From Ferrovibrio sp. (GTDB lineage Bacteria; Pseudomonadota; Alphaproteobacteria; Ferrovibrionales; Ferrovibrionaceae): DNA of 64,000 nt. Positions 62,052 to 64,000 of the stretch are shown piece by piece; position 1 is the stretch's first letter, and each line of letters begins with the position of its first letter. The DNA lies in NCBI RefSeq assembly GCF_029255545.1, contig NZ_JANLJJ010000079.1:78255-142254 (forward strand), read 5' to 3'. The notes beneath the pieces are model-generated. The model ran no database searches. It saw only the letters and a program-made list of their open reading frames with translations, and was not told the origin of the DNA. Position numbers and translations under genes: made by a program.

Positions 62052-62543
62052 TTGAAGGAGGTTGCCGCGCAGCTCGGCTGCCGGACCCATGAAATCCGCC
62101 GCAACCTCAAACGCAGCCCGCGGTTCCAGCGCCTGATCGACCAGGCCTTCAAGCAACAGCACCTGCGGGGCCAGTTGCGCTTCGCCGCCCTGGCCGAACG
62201 CACCGTGGCGTATCTGCGGGATGCCGAAAAGCTGGATGCCCGGACGCTGCAATGGCTGGGCGCGCAGCTTGGCCTGGAGCGCGGCGACCGGCTGCTCACC
62301 GGCCATGTCGCCGAGCGGTTGCGGGTGGCGCTGGGCCTGGCTCCGCCCGCCTCGCAGGAAACCCCGCCGCCGGATGCGCTGCGCGCCATGCAGCCCGAGG
62401 TGATCGAGGTGCTGACAATAGAAAAATACCGGGAACTGGTCGCGCAGCTGAATGCCGAAGAGGCGGCTGAAAAGGAGCGGCAGGCCGCCGCCGCGCGCGC
62501 CAAAAGGCAGGCTGGCTGGGATGATGAGGATAAGTGGGGATGA
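62052..62543 (+). CDS. hypothetical HTH-type protein; 5' end probably frameshifted (true start likely ATG 61927)
   Basis: In-frame upstream codons encode RIDWENAAALIAGGGTLKEVAAQLGCRTHEIRRNLKRSPRF, a plausible HTH, but contain no good start; an RBS (AGGAG) and ATG occur at 61915/61927 in another frame. Confidence 0.6.
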   Translation: MKEVAAQLGCRTHEIRRNLKRSPRFQRLIDQAFKQQHLRGQLRFAALAERTVAYLRDAEKLDARTLQWLGAQLGLERGDRLLTGHVAERLRVALGLAPPASQETPPPDALRAMQPEVIEVLTIEKYRELVAQLNAEEAAEKERQAAAARAKRQAGWDDEDKWG

Positions 62544-62550
62544 GGCCGGA

Positions 62551-62620
62551 TTGGCGATGATTGGCCACAATTGTCGATAATTGTCGATAATTGGCAATCA
62601 TTGGCCAGGTCTGGCCCATT
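62551..62620. repeat. 10-bp phased degenerate repeat array
   Basis: TTGGCGATGA TTGGCCACAA TTGTCGATAA TTGTCGATAA TTGGCAATCA TTGGCCAGGT CTGGCCCATT. Confidence 0.8.
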
Positions 62621-62897
62621 TGGGCCGGTTTTTCCCGCCTGGCCGCCGGGTTTATGACCTGCCGGATCACTGCGTCGAATCGCGCCAACGACGGCGCCGG
62701 CCTCGCTGTTGCGCCGCCGAAACCCGTATGCTAGTTAAGCGCGGCTTTCGCGCCGGGGGGGCTTTGTGAAGGCAGTGGCCGCCCCGTGAATTCCTTAGAC
62801 TATTCAAGGTCTTAAGCGGAGCGTCGGGAGGGTGGCATGGGCCGTGATGCCCGAGTCCCGACCGGCGGTTCCGCGTCCTAGAGAAGAAGGGTCGTTC

Positions 62898-63457
62898 GTG
62901 GCTCAGGAATCTACGCTCGTCTCCGGCATCGCCGGCCGCTACGCGACTGCGCTGTTTGATCTGGCGCGCGACGCCGGTCAGCTCGATGCCGTCGCCCGGG
63001 ATCTCGGTGAACTTTCCGCCATGCTGGCCCAGTCGTCCGATCTGGTGCGCCTGGTCCGCTCGCCGGTGTTCAGCCGCGAGGAACAGGCCCGCGCCATTGG
63101 CGCCGTGGCCGAAAAGGCCGGCTTCAGCGATCTGGTGCGCCGCTTCCTCGGCGTGGTGGCCAACAACCGCCGCCTGTTCGTGCTGGCCGACGCCATCGCC
63201 GCTTTCAAAACCCTGCTCAGCCATCATCGTGGCGAGGCGATTGCCGAGGTGGTCTCGGCGGTGCCGCTGACCGATGCCCAGCTGCAGCAGATCAAGTCTT
63301 CGTTGTCGTCGGAAGCCGCCGGCAACGTGGTGATCGATGCCAAGGTCGATGCCGGTCTGATCGGCGGCCTGGTCGTCAAGCTCGGCTCGCGCATGATCGA
63401 TGCGTCGATCCGGACCAAACTCAATAATCTGAAGACCGCCATGAAAGGGGTTGCGTG

Positions 63458-63458
<1 letters not shown>
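62898..63458 (+). CDS. atpH: F-type ATP synthase subunit delta
   Basis: GTG start: [75 protein letters not shown]; followed by atpA. Confidence 0.95.

Positions 63459-64000
<542 letters not shown>

Overview
64 kb high-GC window with the gene content of an alphaproteobacterial chromosome (genus not assignable by eye). Densely coding; I saw no rRNA, tRNA, CRISPR array, transposase or prophage. From left to right: a partial amidase; an NdvA-like ABC exporter and a GT4 glycosyltransferase; hutC-hutU with a palindromic operator; a CDP-sugar cluster with a C-methyltransferase; a peptide-utilisation cluster (amidase, M20, Dpp-type ABC transporter, M81/MlrC, gamma-glutamyltransferase); an internally shortened DMT transporter; a VUT transporter convergent with queC; a TAXI-TRAP operon whose permease gene overlaps queC; LysR plus DadA-like oxidoreductase; BKACE (DUF849) plus class III aminotransferase plus RpiR; LysR, DUF1445, DctPQM TRAP, DUF2848 and PxpBCA; a urea block (ureD-urtABCDE-ureABC-ureEFG) with a sigma-54-like promoter and two copies of an inverted-repeat element; eda, DUF1272, glpK and an AraC-type regulator; two uncharacterised ORFs; and atpH-atpA (partial). 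The most interesting signals are: (i) two lysR genes, each flanked on both sides by matching T-N11-A palindromes; (ii) queC translationally coupled to a TRAP permease; (iii) a transaminase/BKACE pathway under a candidate RpiR operator; (iv) a D-glutamate/5-oxoproline operon; (v) repeat elements inside the urease operon; (vi) an RmlC-like protein that lacks the catalytic His; (vii) short tandem duplications that overlap stop codons. All family names come from reading the translations and recalling motifs; no searches were run.
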